The translations under genes and the position numbers were made by a program. This document shows, piece by piece, positions 9,069 through 18,345 of a stretch of 64,000 bases of DNA. Origin of the DNA: HGM04593 sp045646965 (GTDB taxonomy: Bacteria > Bacteroidota > Bacteroidia > Bacteroidales > Bacteroidaceae); assembly GCA_045646965.1 (NCBI GenBank), contig JAZRLR010000029.1:1-64000 (forward strand). Direction: 5' to 3'. Under the pieces are notes generated by a model. The model was given only the letters and a program-made list of their open reading frames with translations. It ran no database searches and had not been told where the DNA came from. Each line of letters starts with the position of its first letter. The stretch's first letter is position 1.

Positions 9069-10238
9069 TTAACACATCCTATCACGATAATCCTCGTAAA
9101 CAAATTTTTTCAACATTTCCACTTCGCCGCTCTCACGCAGGAACGCAATCGAGGGATGAGAGATTCCGTTGAACATATTTGTCTTTACAGTTGTATAATG
9201 AATCATATCCTCAAACACCACTCTATCCCCCACTTTCAAGGGCTGCGCAAAGCGCCAGCTACCCATATAGTCGCCGCTCAAGCAGCTGTTACCACCCAAA
9301 CGATAGATATTATCCTGTGGCGAGGCACTCTTCACTGCATCGGCTTCGAGAGACTCCGCTCCGCGCACGCGAGGCTGATAAGGCATCTCAAGGCAGTCGG
9401 GCATATGACAAGTAAAACTCACATCCAAAATGGCTGTGCGTATACCGCGACTCTCCACCACATCCACAACCGAAGAGACAAGAGTACCCGTCTGCCACGC
9501 AAAAGCCGAGCCGGGCTCCAATATTATATGCAGATTAGGATAGCGGCTGCGCAGGCCTTTTAAAAGAGCTATGAGATGCTCCACATCGTAATCGGCACGT
9601 GTCATCAGGTGACCGCCGCCAAGGTTGAGCCATTTCATTTTGGGCAGCCACGCGGCAAATTTCTCCTCGAGGTGCTGCAAGGTGTGCTCAAGCGCATAAG
9701 AGTCGGACTCGCAGTGGCAATGACAGTGAAAACCCTCTATACCCTCGGGAAGAGTTTCGGGCAGCAAATCGGCTGTAACGCCGAAGCGACTGCCGGGCGC
9801 ACAAGGGTTATAAAGTTCTGTCTCAATTTCGGAATACTCGGGATTTATTCTTATGCCGCACGACACAGGTTCGCCCCACTCTTTCACGCGCGGCCAAAAG
9901 CGCTCGTACTGCGAGAGAGAGTTAAAAGAGATGTGACTGCTGCAACGCAGAAACTCCGAGAACTCCCCGTCGGTGTAGGCGGGCGAAAAGGCGTGTACAC
10001 GACTGCCAAACTCCTCAAAGCCCAAACGCGCTTCAAAGATAGAGCTCGCCGTAACAGAGCCTATATACTCGCGGAACACGGGAAAGGTCTTCCACAGGGC
10101 AAAGGCTTTAAAAGCGAGAATTATCTCCACTCCCGACTCTGACGCCACACGACTTATGAGCGACAAGTTGCGGCGTAACAACGATTCCTCCATCACATAA
10201 CAAGGCGAAGCCACCTTGTCCAAATAATTTTTCTCCAT
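9069..10238 (-). CDS. nspC: Carboxynorspermidine/carboxyspermidine decarboxylase
   Basis: A 389-residue PLP enzyme of the alanine-racemase fold that removes CO2 from carboxyspermidine to give spermidine, the last step of the alternative polyamine route used by Bacteroidales. Seen here: the PLP lysine K44 in AFKAFALW, the glycine loop GGGHLM at 207-212, the EPGSAFAWQTG phosphate-binding segment at 241-251, and the active-site cysteine C319 in GGNSCLSGD. The start codon overlaps the uvrD stop as TAATG (bases 10236-10240), so translation is probably coupled to uvrD. The dehydrogenase partner that makes carboxyspermidine is not in this window. Confidence 0.9.
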   Translation of the reverse strand: MEKNYLDKVASPCYVMEESLLRRNLSLISRVASESGVEIILAFKAFALWKTFPVFREYIGSVTASSIFEARLGFEEFGSRVHAFSPAYTDGEFSEFLRCSSHISFNSLSQYERFWPRVKEWGEPVSCGIRINPEYSEIETELYNPCAPGSRFGVTADLLPETLPEGIEGFHCHCHCESDSYALEHTLQHLEEKFAAWLPKMKWLNLGGGHLMTRADYDVEHLIALLKGLRSRYPNLHIILEPGSAFAWQTGTLVSSVVDVVESRGIRTAILDVSFTCHMPDCLEMPYQPRVRGAESLEADAVKSASPQDNIYRLGGNSCLSGDYMGSWRFAQPLKVGDRVVFEDMIHYTTVKTNMFNGISHPSIAFLRESGEVEMLKKFVYEDYRDRMC

Positions 10239-12616
10239 TATCCTATTATTTTTAATTTTGCAAATTTAAGCAGCAGCGTTTTAACGCCTGCGTTCTTGAA
10301 TTGAATTGTAGCCTTTGCGTTCTCGCCCGCACCCTCGGAGGCCTGCACCACACCCTCACCGAAGCGGTCGTGCTGCACAATCATACCCGGTGCAAGAGGA
10401 GAGTGATTGCTGCGGGGAGCCGAAAAGTCGCGTGCGACATCGGACATACGCTGCAAGCGGGGCTTCTCATTGAACGCCGAAGCACTTATTACGCGCTGCG
10501 GTCGCAAAGGCTCCAAAGTGTGCTGCTCGGGCACGACACGCTCCCGACGGAAGCTCGATGCCTCACGGTTCATAGTACCGGCAAACATCCCGCCGCCTAT
10601 ACCCGCAGCGCTTGTGGCACGCGGACGCGAGCCAAACATTCCGCCTGACGCTCCGCTGGAGATATATCTGCCATCTATTTCGTCGATGAAACGACTCGGC
10701 TCGTGATATTCTGTATTGCCATAGTGGTAACGAGTCTTTGAATGCGAGAGTATGCAGTAGTCCTGCGCGCGGGTTATAGCCACATAGAAGAGACGACGCT
10801 CCTCCTCCATCTCACGCGGCGAAGTTATCGCGCACTGATTGGGGAAAAGTTCCTCTTCGAGCCCCACGACAAAGACCGCGGGGAATTCGAGGCCCTTTGC
10901 CGAGTGTATCGTCATAAGGGTTATGTGATTCTCGTCACCCTCTTCCGAGGAGTCTTGGTCGGACATAAGCGAGACCTCGGCAAGATAGTCGGCAAGAGCA
11001 TTGCGACCATTGCCCTCCTCGAGGCGCATATCCACGAACTCTTTTATACCGTCGAGAAGTTCCTCAAGATTTTCCTGACGTGCCTTTCCCTCGACGCTTG
11101 TGTCTCGGTAGATGTCGCCCCACACACCACTCTCGCGCGCCACGACAGTCGCTACCTCAAAGGCATCCTTCTCGGCCGACAGCTGTGTAAAGGACTCTAT
11201 AAGCCCCGTGAAGCCCTGCAACTTCGAAGCCGTGCCTTTATTCACGTCGAGATTGTAGAACGACGGGGCAAGCATCACATCCCACAGGCTCACACCTGCC
11301 GTCGCGGCTACCGTCTTGACCTTCTGCAAGGTGGTGTCGCCAATGCCTCGCGCCGGGTAATTTATTACGCGCTTCATTGCCTCCTCGTCGTGGTGGTTGC
11401 ACATAAGACGGAAATAGGCAATCATATCCTTTATCTCCTTACGTTGATAGAACGAGAGACCGCCGTAAATGCGGTAAGGGATAGAGCGTTTGCGGAACGC
11501 CTCCTCAAATATACGCGACTGCGCGTTGGTGCGATAGAGCACCGCAAAATCGGAATATTGCAAGCCTGCACGACGTCGCAGCTCCGTAATTTTGTTTGAG
11601 ACTATCTCGCCCTCCTCAAAATCGGAGTAGGCCGAGCAGACGAGAAGCGGCTCGCCCGTACCGCGCTCCGAATAGACGCTTTTTTCTATCTGGTTCGAGT
11701 TTTTCTTTATAAGGCTGTTGGCAGCATTTACAATCATCTTTGTAGAGCGGTAATTCTGCTCGAGTTTGAAGATGCGCGCACCGCTGTAGCGCTCGGTGAA
11801 GCCAAGGATATTTCCTATATTGGCACCGCGGAAAGAGTAGATACTCTGCGCATCGTCGCCCACCACGCACACCGCCTGACGCTCCTTTGTGAGCTGCCAA
11901 ACAATGGCCGCCTGCAAGGAGTTGGTATCCTGATACTCATCGACAAGCAGATATTTATATCGGCTGACATATCTCTCGCGCACCTCGGGAAACTCTTCAA
12001 AGAGTTTGTATGTGTAGAGCAGCAGGTCGTCGAAGTCCATTGCGTTGGCCTGCCTGCATCGCTCGCAGTAGCGCTTGTATATAGAATGTACGCTTGGGAT
12101 GCGGGCACGCTGGTCGTCTTTGAGCAAACCCGCGTCACGCTCATACATTTCGGGCATTATAAGATGGCTCTTTGCGTTGGAGATGCGCTCACCCACAGCC
12201 GCAGGCTTGTAGAGTTTCTCGTCGAGCTGCATCTCCTTTACGATACTCTTTATGAGGCTGCGCGAATCGGTTTGGTCATATATGGTAAATTGAGAATCGA
12301 ACCCAAGCAGATGGGCTTCCTTGCGCAGTATGCGCGAGAAAACCGAGTGAAACGTACCCATTGAGATTGCCGACGCATCCATCTTGCCCACACGGGCCGC
12401 AATGCGCTCCTTCATCTCACGGGCAGCTTTGTTTGTAAAGGTAAGCGCAAGGATAGACCACGGCTCATAACCCATCTGCAAGAGATAGGCTATTTTATAG
12501 GTCAGAACCCTTGTCTTTCCCGAGCCCGCTCCGGCAATCACCAGTGAAGGCCCCTCACAATACTGCACGGCTGCAAGCTGCGCCGCATTCAATTCCTCTT
12601 CAAAATTAATTCCCAT
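10238..12616 (-). CDS. UvrD/PcrA-type ATP-dependent 3'-5' DNA helicase
   Basis: A 792-residue superfamily 1A helicase acting in nucleotide-excision and replication-linked repair. Motif I is GAGSGKT (29-35), motif II is DEYQDT, motif III is GDDAQSIYSFRGA, motif IV starts at LEQNYRST, and motif VI is LFYVAITRAQ. The C-terminal 130 residues form the usual low-conservation linker and a Tudor-like end (GMIVQHDRFGEGVV). The frame extends upstream to 12673, but the start at 12616 (MGINFEEELNAAQ) matches the family and is preceded by a TATATTCG element at 12649-12656. It heads an operon with nspC. Confidence 0.92.
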   Translation of the reverse strand: MGINFEEELNAAQLAAVQYCEGPSLVIAGAGSGKTRVLTYKIAYLLQMGYEPWSILALTFTNKAAREMKERIAARVGKMDASAISMGTFHSVFSRILRKEAHLLGFDSQFTIYDQTDSRSLIKSIVKEMQLDEKLYKPAAVGERISNAKSHLIMPEMYERDAGLLKDDQRARIPSVHSIYKRYCERCRQANAMDFDDLLLYTYKLFEEFPEVRERYVSRYKYLLVDEYQDTNSLQAAIVWQLTKERQAVCVVGDDAQSIYSFRGANIGNILGFTERYSGARIFKLEQNYRSTKMIVNAANSLIKKNSNQIEKSVYSERGTGEPLLVCSAYSDFEEGEIVSNKITELRRRAGLQYSDFAVLYRTNAQSRIFEEAFRKRSIPYRIYGGLSFYQRKEIKDMIAYFRLMCNHHDEEAMKRVINYPARGIGDTTLQKVKTVAATAGVSLWDVMLAPSFYNLDVNKGTASKLQGFTGLIESFTQLSAEKDAFEVATVVARESGVWGDIYRDTSVEGKARQENLEELLDGIKEFVDMRLEEGNGRNALADYLAEVSLMSDQDSSEEGDENHITLMTIHSAKGLEFPAVFVVGLEEELFPNQCAITSPREMEEERRLFYVAITRAQDYCILSHSKTRYHYGNTEYHEPSRFIDEIDGRYISSGASGGMFGSRPRATSAAGIGGGMFAGTMNREASSFRRERVVPEQHTLEPLRPQRVISASAFNEKPRLQRMSDVARDFSAPRSNHSPLAPGMIVQHDRFGEGVVQASEGAGENAKATIQFKNAGVKTLLLKFAKLKIIG

Positions 12617-12648
12617 TACCTTATAAATTATCTGCCGTAAACATTTTG

Positions 12649-12656
12649 CGAATATA
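12649..12656 (-). promoter_or_regulatory. Putative -7 element of uvrD-nspC
   Basis: The minus strand reads TATATTCG, one base off TAnnTTTG, 32 bases upstream of the uvrD start. A CAAA lies at 12671-12674 but only 14 bases away, so the -33 box is doubtful. Confidence 0.4.
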
Positions 12657-12735
12657 CGCAAAAATCGGCACAAATTCGAACATAAGAATAATAAACCTGT
12701 TTATTTAAACGAATATAAATCTTAACCAGTAACCA

Positions 12736-13353
12736 ATGAGTACTATTGTAAAAAGCAAAGCCACGGGATTCAGTATGCCTGTGCTGCTCTACCCCACAAG
12801 CGCACTTGCGCCCGTAATAAGCCAGGCAACCATAGAATACCACTACGGCAAGCACCTGCAGACCTATGTAAACAGAACCAATGAGCTTATCGCCGACAGC
12901 GATTACGAAGAGATGACACTGCGCGAGATTGTGGAACAGGCGCCCGACGGCCCTCTCGCAAACAACGCGGGGCAGGTTCTCAACCACTCGCTCTATTTTG
13001 AGCAGTTCACCCCCGACGCACCTGCTAACAATCGCCCTGCGGGCAAACTGGCCGATTCCATACGTTTCGACTTCGGTAATTTCGACACGCTGAAAAAGAA
13101 GATGGAAGAGGCTGCGGCAGGGCTCTTCGGCTCGGGATGGGTGTGGCTCGCGCAAGAAGAGAGCGGCAAGCTCAATATCTTGAATTGTCACAACGGCGAC
13201 AACCCCATACGCCACCACCAAACACCACTCTATGGCATAGATGTGTGGGAGCACGCCTACTACCTCGACTACCAGAACCGTCGCATAGACCACGTAAAAA
13301 AGCTGTGGGAGATTGCAGACTGGGAAGTAATCGAGAGCAGGCTATACATATAA
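12736..13353 (+). CDS. sodB: Superoxide dismutase, Fe/Mn family
   Basis: A 205-residue enzyme that converts superoxide to oxygen and peroxide in the cytoplasm. The four metal ligands are visible: the His in IEYHYGKHLQTYV, the His in LNHSLYFEQF, and the Asp and His in YGIDVWEHAYYLDY. The GSGWVWL strand is also present. Sequence type is nearer the iron or cambialistic enzymes of anaerobes than to pure Mn forms, but the metal cannot be fixed by reading. It is divergent from uvrD and convergent with the nuclease-type gene, sharing a terminator with it. Confidence 0.93.
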   Translation: MSTIVKSKATGFSMPVLLYPTSALAPVISQATIEYHYGKHLQTYVNRTNELIADSDYEEMTLREIVEQAPDGPLANNAGQVLNHSLYFEQFTPDAPANNRPAGKLADSIRFDFGNFDTLKKKMEEAAAGLFGSGWVWLAQEESGKLNILNCHNGDNPIRHHQTPLYGIDVWEHAYYLDYQNRRIDHVKKLWEIADWEVIESRLYI

Positions 13354-13389
13354 GCAATTAGGAGCGGCAGGTGCCGCTCCTAATTGCTT
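13352..13389. terminator. Bidirectional terminator between sodB and the EEP gene
   Basis: An almost perfect 17-18 bp inverted repeat (AAGCAATTAGGAGCGGC with GCCGCTCCTAATTGCTT) and a tiny loop. It fills the whole space between the two convergent stop codons: its left arm starts inside the sodB TAA and its right arm ends one base before the complement of the other gene's TGA. Confidence 0.85.
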
Positions 13390-14430
13390 TCATTGCGCCT
13401 CCTTTATCATATATATTATAACAGGAAGGTGGTCGCTGTAGCCGTTCAGCCACACGCCGCCCGCGTGCGTGCGTTTGGGCGAGCCTTTATACTTTCCGTC
13501 TGTTTGGAACATATAATTGCGCGAAAAAATCTCGGGCTTGTAGAACTTGAGTGTAGAACGCTCTTTTCCCACCATATTTCCCGTGAAGACTATCTGATCA
13601 AAGAGATTCCAGTTACCTTTGTACTTGAGCGTACCCACGCCGTCCTCGCGCAGAATCTTCCACCACGGATTGTAGAGGTCGGAGGGGAGTTTTAAATCTT
13701 TGCTCTTGCGCACGGCACCCAGACAGGTTTTCATACTCTTGTCGTCGGGATCGTCGTTCATATCTCCCATTATAATAACCTTTGACAAAGAATCTTCGGC
13801 CATAAGAGAATCCTTGAGCTCGCGCACCTGCACTCCCGCACGCTCACGCGCAGGAGATTTTGCGTAACGCGACGGCCAGTGATTTACAATTATATGCACC
13901 TTCTCGCCGCTCATTTCGCCGCTCACAATCAAGAAACCGCGGGTTTTGTACTCGTCGCTGCCGTCCTCGAGAAGATAGGGGGCGAGTTTGTAAGCATAGG
14001 GCTTGAAAAGACCGGGGTTATAGAGCAAAGCACAATCGACACCACGTTTGTCGGGGCCCTCGACGTGTATGAATTTCCAACCGCGGGGAGCGAGCTCTTC
14101 CGACTCTATGAGAGCCTGCAGCACACGGCTGTTTTCAATTTCCGACACACCCACAGCGGCCATACCCACAGGCAACATATCGGTACCCATTTCGGCGAGT
14201 ACCTGTGACATATTTTTAACTTTGTTTGTATACTTCATCGTGCCCCACTTGTTTGTTCCGTCGGGCAGGAATTCGTAGTCATTCTTTCCCTCGTCGTGTA
14301 TTGTATCGAAAAGATTCTCAAGGTTATAGAAGCCCACGGCATAGAGCTCGAAACGCTTCTGCTGCGCCGATAGAGAACCCGCAAAAAGGAACAGAGACAA
14401 GAGTGTCAGAATAGAAAAAAACTTTCTCAT
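13390..14430 (-). CDS. Secreted endonuclease/exonuclease/phosphatase (EEP) family protein
   Basis: A 346-residue exported enzyme with a signal peptide ending in LSAQQ. It has the metal-dependent EEP fold seen in DNase I and phosphodiesterases: YNLENLFDT near the N-terminus (metal Asn and Glu), IVNHWPSRYA with the catalytic His, IIMGDMNDDP with the Asp-Asn pair, and GYSDHLPVI with the terminal Asp-His. Substrate could be DNA, RNA or a phosphoester lipid. It is divergent from a TonB receptor and two OB-fold lipoproteins, a neighbourhood that suggests extracellular nucleic acid or phosphate scavenging. That role is inference; the fold is well supported. Confidence 0.8.
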   Translation of the reverse strand: MRKFFSILTLLSLFLFAGSLSAQQKRFELYAVGFYNLENLFDTIHDEGKNDYEFLPDGTNKWGTMKYTNKVKNMSQVLAEMGTDMLPVGMAAVGVSEIENSRVLQALIESEELAPRGWKFIHVEGPDKRGVDCALLYNPGLFKPYAYKLAPYLLEDGSDEYKTRGFLIVSGEMSGEKVHIIVNHWPSRYAKSPARERAGVQVRELKDSLMAEDSLSKVIIMGDMNDDPDDKSMKTCLGAVRKSKDLKLPSDLYNPWWKILREDGVGTLKYKGNWNLFDQIVFTGNMVGKERSTLKFYKPEIFSRNYMFQTDGKYKGSPKRTHAGGVWLNGYSDHLPVIIYMIKEAQ

Positions 14431-14703
14431 AATATGCTTAATTTACAAAAAAACAGGTGCCACAACAATTGCGGCGGGTAAAATTAATAATATTATTTGA
14501 TTGGCGACACATAAACCTTTTAATATTTTGCAACACGCGAAAATATTGAATAAAGACTAAATATTATAAAAAAAAGAGATGCGGGAGTTTATGAAATAGA
14601 ACAAAATTTGATTATTTTTGTCACACTGCAACAAAGCGCAGAGATGTCGCAGCACCACAAATGCTGCAACCGATTGAAGATTAAACATAAACACAAATAA
14701 CAG
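14431..14703. promoter_or_regulatory. Divergent intergenic region with putative promoter of the TonB operon
   Basis: Plus-strand TATTTTTG at 14613-14620 matches TAnnTTTG, with TTTA at 14588-14591 as a weak -33 box 21 bases upstream. The resulting leader to the TonB gene would be about 77 bases. No clear promoter for the EEP gene was found on the minus strand. Confidence 0.4.
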
Positions 14704-17451
14704 ATGAAAAGATTTTTAAAGTATGCAATGCTCTTTTTCATCGGAACAGTGATGTGCGGCAATGCACGGGCATTTACCGATGAGAAAGATTCAGTGCAGG
14801 TGGTACTGACAGGCCCGACCGATGCAAAGGAAAAGGCTGTCGATGTGCCCCGACAGCACACAGGCCTGTTCATTCAAGGCCCTGCAAAAGAGATTACACT
14901 CCCGCTAACAGACGACAAGAAGAAAAGAACCCCCGACGGCGGTGTAAACATCGACAAAGACCAGTTTATCTTCACCGAAAGTATGCTCGACGAGGACGAA
15001 GATGTTATACAAAGCGTTTCGGCTATGACTACATCGAGCGACGACTACTTCCTCTCGGAGGTGGGCTATCGCTGGAGCCCAATGCGATTCAAGGTGCGCG
15101 GCTACGACTCGCAGTATAACAATGTATATGCCAACGGAGCACTGCTCAACGACGCAGAGCGCGGCACATTCAGCTACGGAATGATTGGCGGCCTCAACGA
15201 CGCCACACGCAACCAGGAGAGCAGCATCTTCCTCGAAAACAGCAACTACGGTTTCAGCAGCGTAGGTGGCGCAAGTAACATAAATATGCGTGCCGGACAG
15301 TATGCCGCAGGCCACAAAATGTCGTTTGTAGCCTGCAACCGCAACTACCTCGCCCGCCTTATGTACACCTACTCTACCGGTCTTATGGACAACGGCTGGG
15401 CCTTCACCGCGTCGGCATCTTATCGCTGGGCCAACGAGGGTGTCATCGAGGGAACTTTCTACAACTCACTCGGATACTATTTGAGTGCAGAAAAGAGATT
15501 GAACGACAAGCACAGCATCTCGTTCGCAACCTGGGGCTCGCCCACAGAGCGCGGACAGCAGGGCGCAGCCACCGAAGAAGCCTACTGGCTTGCCAACGAC
15601 CGCTACTACAACCCCAACTGGGGATATCAGAACGGCGAAAAGCGCAACGCCCGCGTGGTAACCTCGTACGAGCCCACCGCACTCATCACCTGGGACTACA
15701 AGATTGACCGCGAGACAAAGCTCACCACATCGGCGGCGGTGAAATACAGCATATACGGCACCACAGCCCTCGGCTGGAACGGCAATGCAGCCGACCCCCG
15801 CCCCAACTATTACAAAAAACTCCCCAGTTCGGCATACAACGTGTGGGACCTCAACTACTACGAGGATGCAAACAACGCCATCTCACAGAACGACCACCTC
15901 GCCTCTTGGCAGGAGCTCTACGACTATTGGAGAGCAAGCAAAGCCAATCGCCAGATTAACTGGGACGAGATGTATTTTGCCAACCGACAGGCAAATGCAA
16001 ACGGTGAGGAGTGCCTCTACTACGTTGAGAGACGCCACAACGACCAGCTTATGTTGAGCGTCGGCTCGGTACTCGACCACACTTTTGACAAATATAACCG
16101 AGGAAACATCGGTATAAACATAAATACCACAAAGGGTATGCACTACAAGAAGATGGACGACCTCTTGGGCGCAAACAAACACACCGACATCGACAAATTC
16201 TCGGTTGGTGACTACGGCGCCGACAGCTATGTGGTGCAGAACGACCTCGACAACCCCAACCGCCAAATTAAAGAGGGCGATGTCTTTGGTTACGACTACA
16301 ATATCTATGTAAACAAAGTAGACCTGTTTGCGCAGTATCAGTATGACAAAGGCGGCCTGCACATATACGCAGGTGCAAATATCGACGGTACCACAATGCA
16401 GCGCGAGGGAAATATGCGCAACGGCCGTGGTACATATTTCGACAGCGAGGGCAAAATGTTCGACATCTCAAAGGGATATGGCGAGACCGCAAAATTCCTT
16501 GGCGGCGGAGCAAAAGCATCGCTCACCTGGGATATAAACGGAAATAACCGTGTGATGATTGGAGGCGGATACGCAGAGCGTGCTCCCCTTGCCTACAACT
16601 CGTTCATCGCACCGCGCATACGCGAGGATTTTGTGGCGGGGCTCGAGACCGAGGGCGTCACAAACGGCGAGATTTCCTATTCATTCAAGCACGGTGCATT
16701 TGCCGCAAAGGTAGCGGGATACTACACAAGAATAAGCGACGCCGTACAGCAGAGCGCCTTCTACAACGACGACGAAGGAAAGTTCACCTACCTCACAATG
16801 ACAGGTGTAGAAAAGACACACTATGGTGTGGAGGCAGCCTTTGTGTACAACGTGACATCGGCACTCTCGTTTAACATACTTGCATCGGTGAGCGAGGCCG
16901 AATACACCTCGAACACACAGGGCTCACTGATGACAGAGGCACAGCAGGACCTCAAGAACGGCAGCGAGCAGAAAGTATATATGAAAGGCGCAAAGATGGG
17001 CGGCTCACCCCTCACAGCGTTGAGCTTCGGAGCCGACTACAACGTAAACGGCTGGTACTTGAGCGCAAACCTCAACTACTACGATCGCATATATGTGAAC
17101 CCCTCTATATATGCCCGTCTCGAGAGCATCGTGAGCCCCGAGGGTGGTGTAGACAGCAACGGTAACCCCGTGACACCCGAGCTCCCCTCGCAGTTCCGCG
17201 GAGAGGGCGGATTTATGCTCGACGCATCTATCGGCAAGAGCATAAACCTGAAAGGTGGCAAAAAGCTGAACATAAACTTAAACTTGAGCAATATACTCAA
17301 CAACCAGAATATGATTACAGGCGGATATGAGCAGAACCGTGGCGACTACAACGAGGACAACGAGAAGAAGATATATGTATTCTCAAAGAACCCCTATCTC
17401 TACTATGCCAACGCATTTAACGCCTATCTGAACATAGGTTTACGTTTCTAA
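14704..17451 (+). CDS. TonB-dependent outer-membrane receptor
   Basis: A 915-residue receptor with a signal peptide of about 23 residues, a plug region (about 85-230, including FKVRGYDSQYNNVYANGALL and the FSSVGGASNINMRAG segment), and a long 22-strand-type barrel ending in NIGLRF with the terminal Phe typical of barrel proteins. The N-terminal carboxypeptidase-like domain of SusC proteins is missing and no SusD follows, so this is not a classical polysaccharide locus. The next two genes are lipoproteins with DUF5689/OB-fold features, and the divergent gene is a nuclease-type enzyme. The imported ligand may be a nucleotide, oligonucleotide or another phosphorylated compound, but this is inferred from context. 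Confidence 0.85.
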   Translation: MKRFLKYAMLFFIGTVMCGNARAFTDEKDSVQVVLTGPTDAKEKAVDVPRQHTGLFIQGPAKEITLPLTDDKKKRTPDGGVNIDKDQFIFTESMLDEDEDVIQSVSAMTTSSDDYFLSEVGYRWSPMRFKVRGYDSQYNNVYANGALLNDAERGTFSYGMIGGLNDATRNQESSIFLENSNYGFSSVGGASNINMRAGQYAAGHKMSFVACNRNYLARLMYTYSTGLMDNGWAFTASASYRWANEGVIEGTFYNSLGYYLSAEKRLNDKHSISFATWGSPTERGQQGAATEEAYWLANDRYYNPNWGYQNGEKRNARVVTSYEPTALITWDYKIDRETKLTTSAAVKYSIYGTTALGWNGNAADPRPNYYKKLPSSAYNVWDLNYYEDANNAISQNDHLASWQELYDYWRASKANRQINWDEMYFANRQANANGEECLYYVERRHNDQLMLSVGSVLDHTFDKYNRGNIGININTTKGMHYKKMDDLLGANKHTDIDKFSVGDYGADSYVVQNDLDNPNRQIKEGDVFGYDYNIYVNKVDLFAQYQYDKGGLHIYAGANIDGTTMQREGNMRNGRGTYFDSEGKMFDISKGYGETAKFLGGGAKASLTWDINGNNRVMIGGGYAERAPLAYNSFIAPRIREDFVAGLETEGVTNGEISYSFKHGAFAAKVAGYYTRISDAVQQSAFYNDDEGKFTYLTMTGVEKTHYGVEAAFVYNVTSALSFNILASVSEAEYTSNTQGSLMTEAQQDLKNGSEQKVYMKGAKMGGSPLTALSFGADYNVNGWYLSANLNYYDRIYVNPSIYARLESIVSPEGGVDSNGNPVTPELPSQFRGEGGFMLDASIGKSINLKGGKKLNINLNLSNILNNQNMITGGYEQNRGDYNEDNEKKIYVFSKNPYLYYANAFNAYLNIGLRF

Positions 17452-17469
17452 AGAAGGAGGACAAGATTT

Positions 17470-18309
17470 ATGAAAATAGTAAAGAATATATTTTTGGCAA
17501 GCGTGGCTGTTATGGCTCTTGCATCGTGTATGAACGATTTCGACGAGCCCGGCCTCAAGAATCCTCCGTTCGGTAACAACTCCATCGGAGAGCCCAATAT
17601 GACAATCACCGAGTTCAAGGAGAAGTTCAGCAAAGAGCTTTTCGAGACAAGCCCCACAATGATAACAGAGGACATTGTGCTCGGCGGTGTGATTGTGAGC
17701 AACGACGAGACAGGAAATGTATATAAACAGATTGTGATAAGCGACGGCGACGACGCTATGCTCATTGGTACAAATGCAGTGGGACTCTACTCCTACCTGC
17801 CTCGCGGACAGAAAGTGGTCATCGACTGCAAAGGCCTCTCCATTGGCAGCTACGGCGAGCTCCCCCAGATAGGTACACCCTACACAAATAACAAAGGAGT
17901 GATTGCTATAGGCCGTATGAGCGAGATAACACTGAAAAGACACATAAAACTTGTGGGCACCCCAAATAAAGAGTGCAGCGAAATGATTCCCGCCGACCTC
18001 GAGGAGGCGTGGCTCACAAGCACAAACAAAAAGTGTCTGCCGCGATATGTGCGCCTAAAAGGCGTGTCGTTCAACGAAGCCGACGGCAAGAGAACCTTCG
18101 CCCCAGAGAGCGAGGTGGTAAACAACGCAGTGGAGAGAACGGTAACTGTGGGCAAGAAAAACATAATCTTCCGCTTGAGCAGCTACGCCGACTTTGCAAA
18201 CAGCGTAATTCCGCAGGGCAAGTTCGACATAACAGGCGTGCTCACCTGCTACTACGATAACTGGCAGTTTATGCTGTCGTCGGACAAGGATTTGGTTCCT
18301 GCCGAATAA
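17470..18309 (+). CDS. DUF5689-type lipoprotein
   Basis: A 279-residue lipoprotein: signal MKIVKNIFLASVAVMALASC with the lipid-anchored Cys at 20, followed by MNDFDE, an acidic stretch fitting surface export. Residues 40-170 and 180-279 look like two beta-barrel domains (TEDIVLGGVIVSNDETGNVYKQIVISDG and GKFDITGVLTCYYDNWQFML) as in DUF5689 and OB-fold binding proteins. It begins 18 bases after the TonB receptor, with an unusually good ribosome-binding site AAGGAGG at 17454-17460. It likely works as a surface partner of the receptor. The DUF number is from memory of the family pattern. Confidence 0.7.
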   Translation: MKIVKNIFLASVAVMALASCMNDFDEPGLKNPPFGNNSIGEPNMTITEFKEKFSKELFETSPTMITEDIVLGGVIVSNDETGNVYKQIVISDGDDAMLIGTNAVGLYSYLPRGQKVVIDCKGLSIGSYGELPQIGTPYTNNKGVIAIGRMSEITLKRHIKLVGTPNKECSEMIPADLEEAWLTSTNKKCLPRYVRLKGVSFNEADGKRTFAPESEVVNNAVERTVTVGKKNIIFRLSSYADFANSVIPQGKFDITGVLTCYYDNWQFMLSSDKDLVPAE

Positions 18310-18345
18310 TCACACAAACACGAAAAAACAAAAAATAAAATAACG

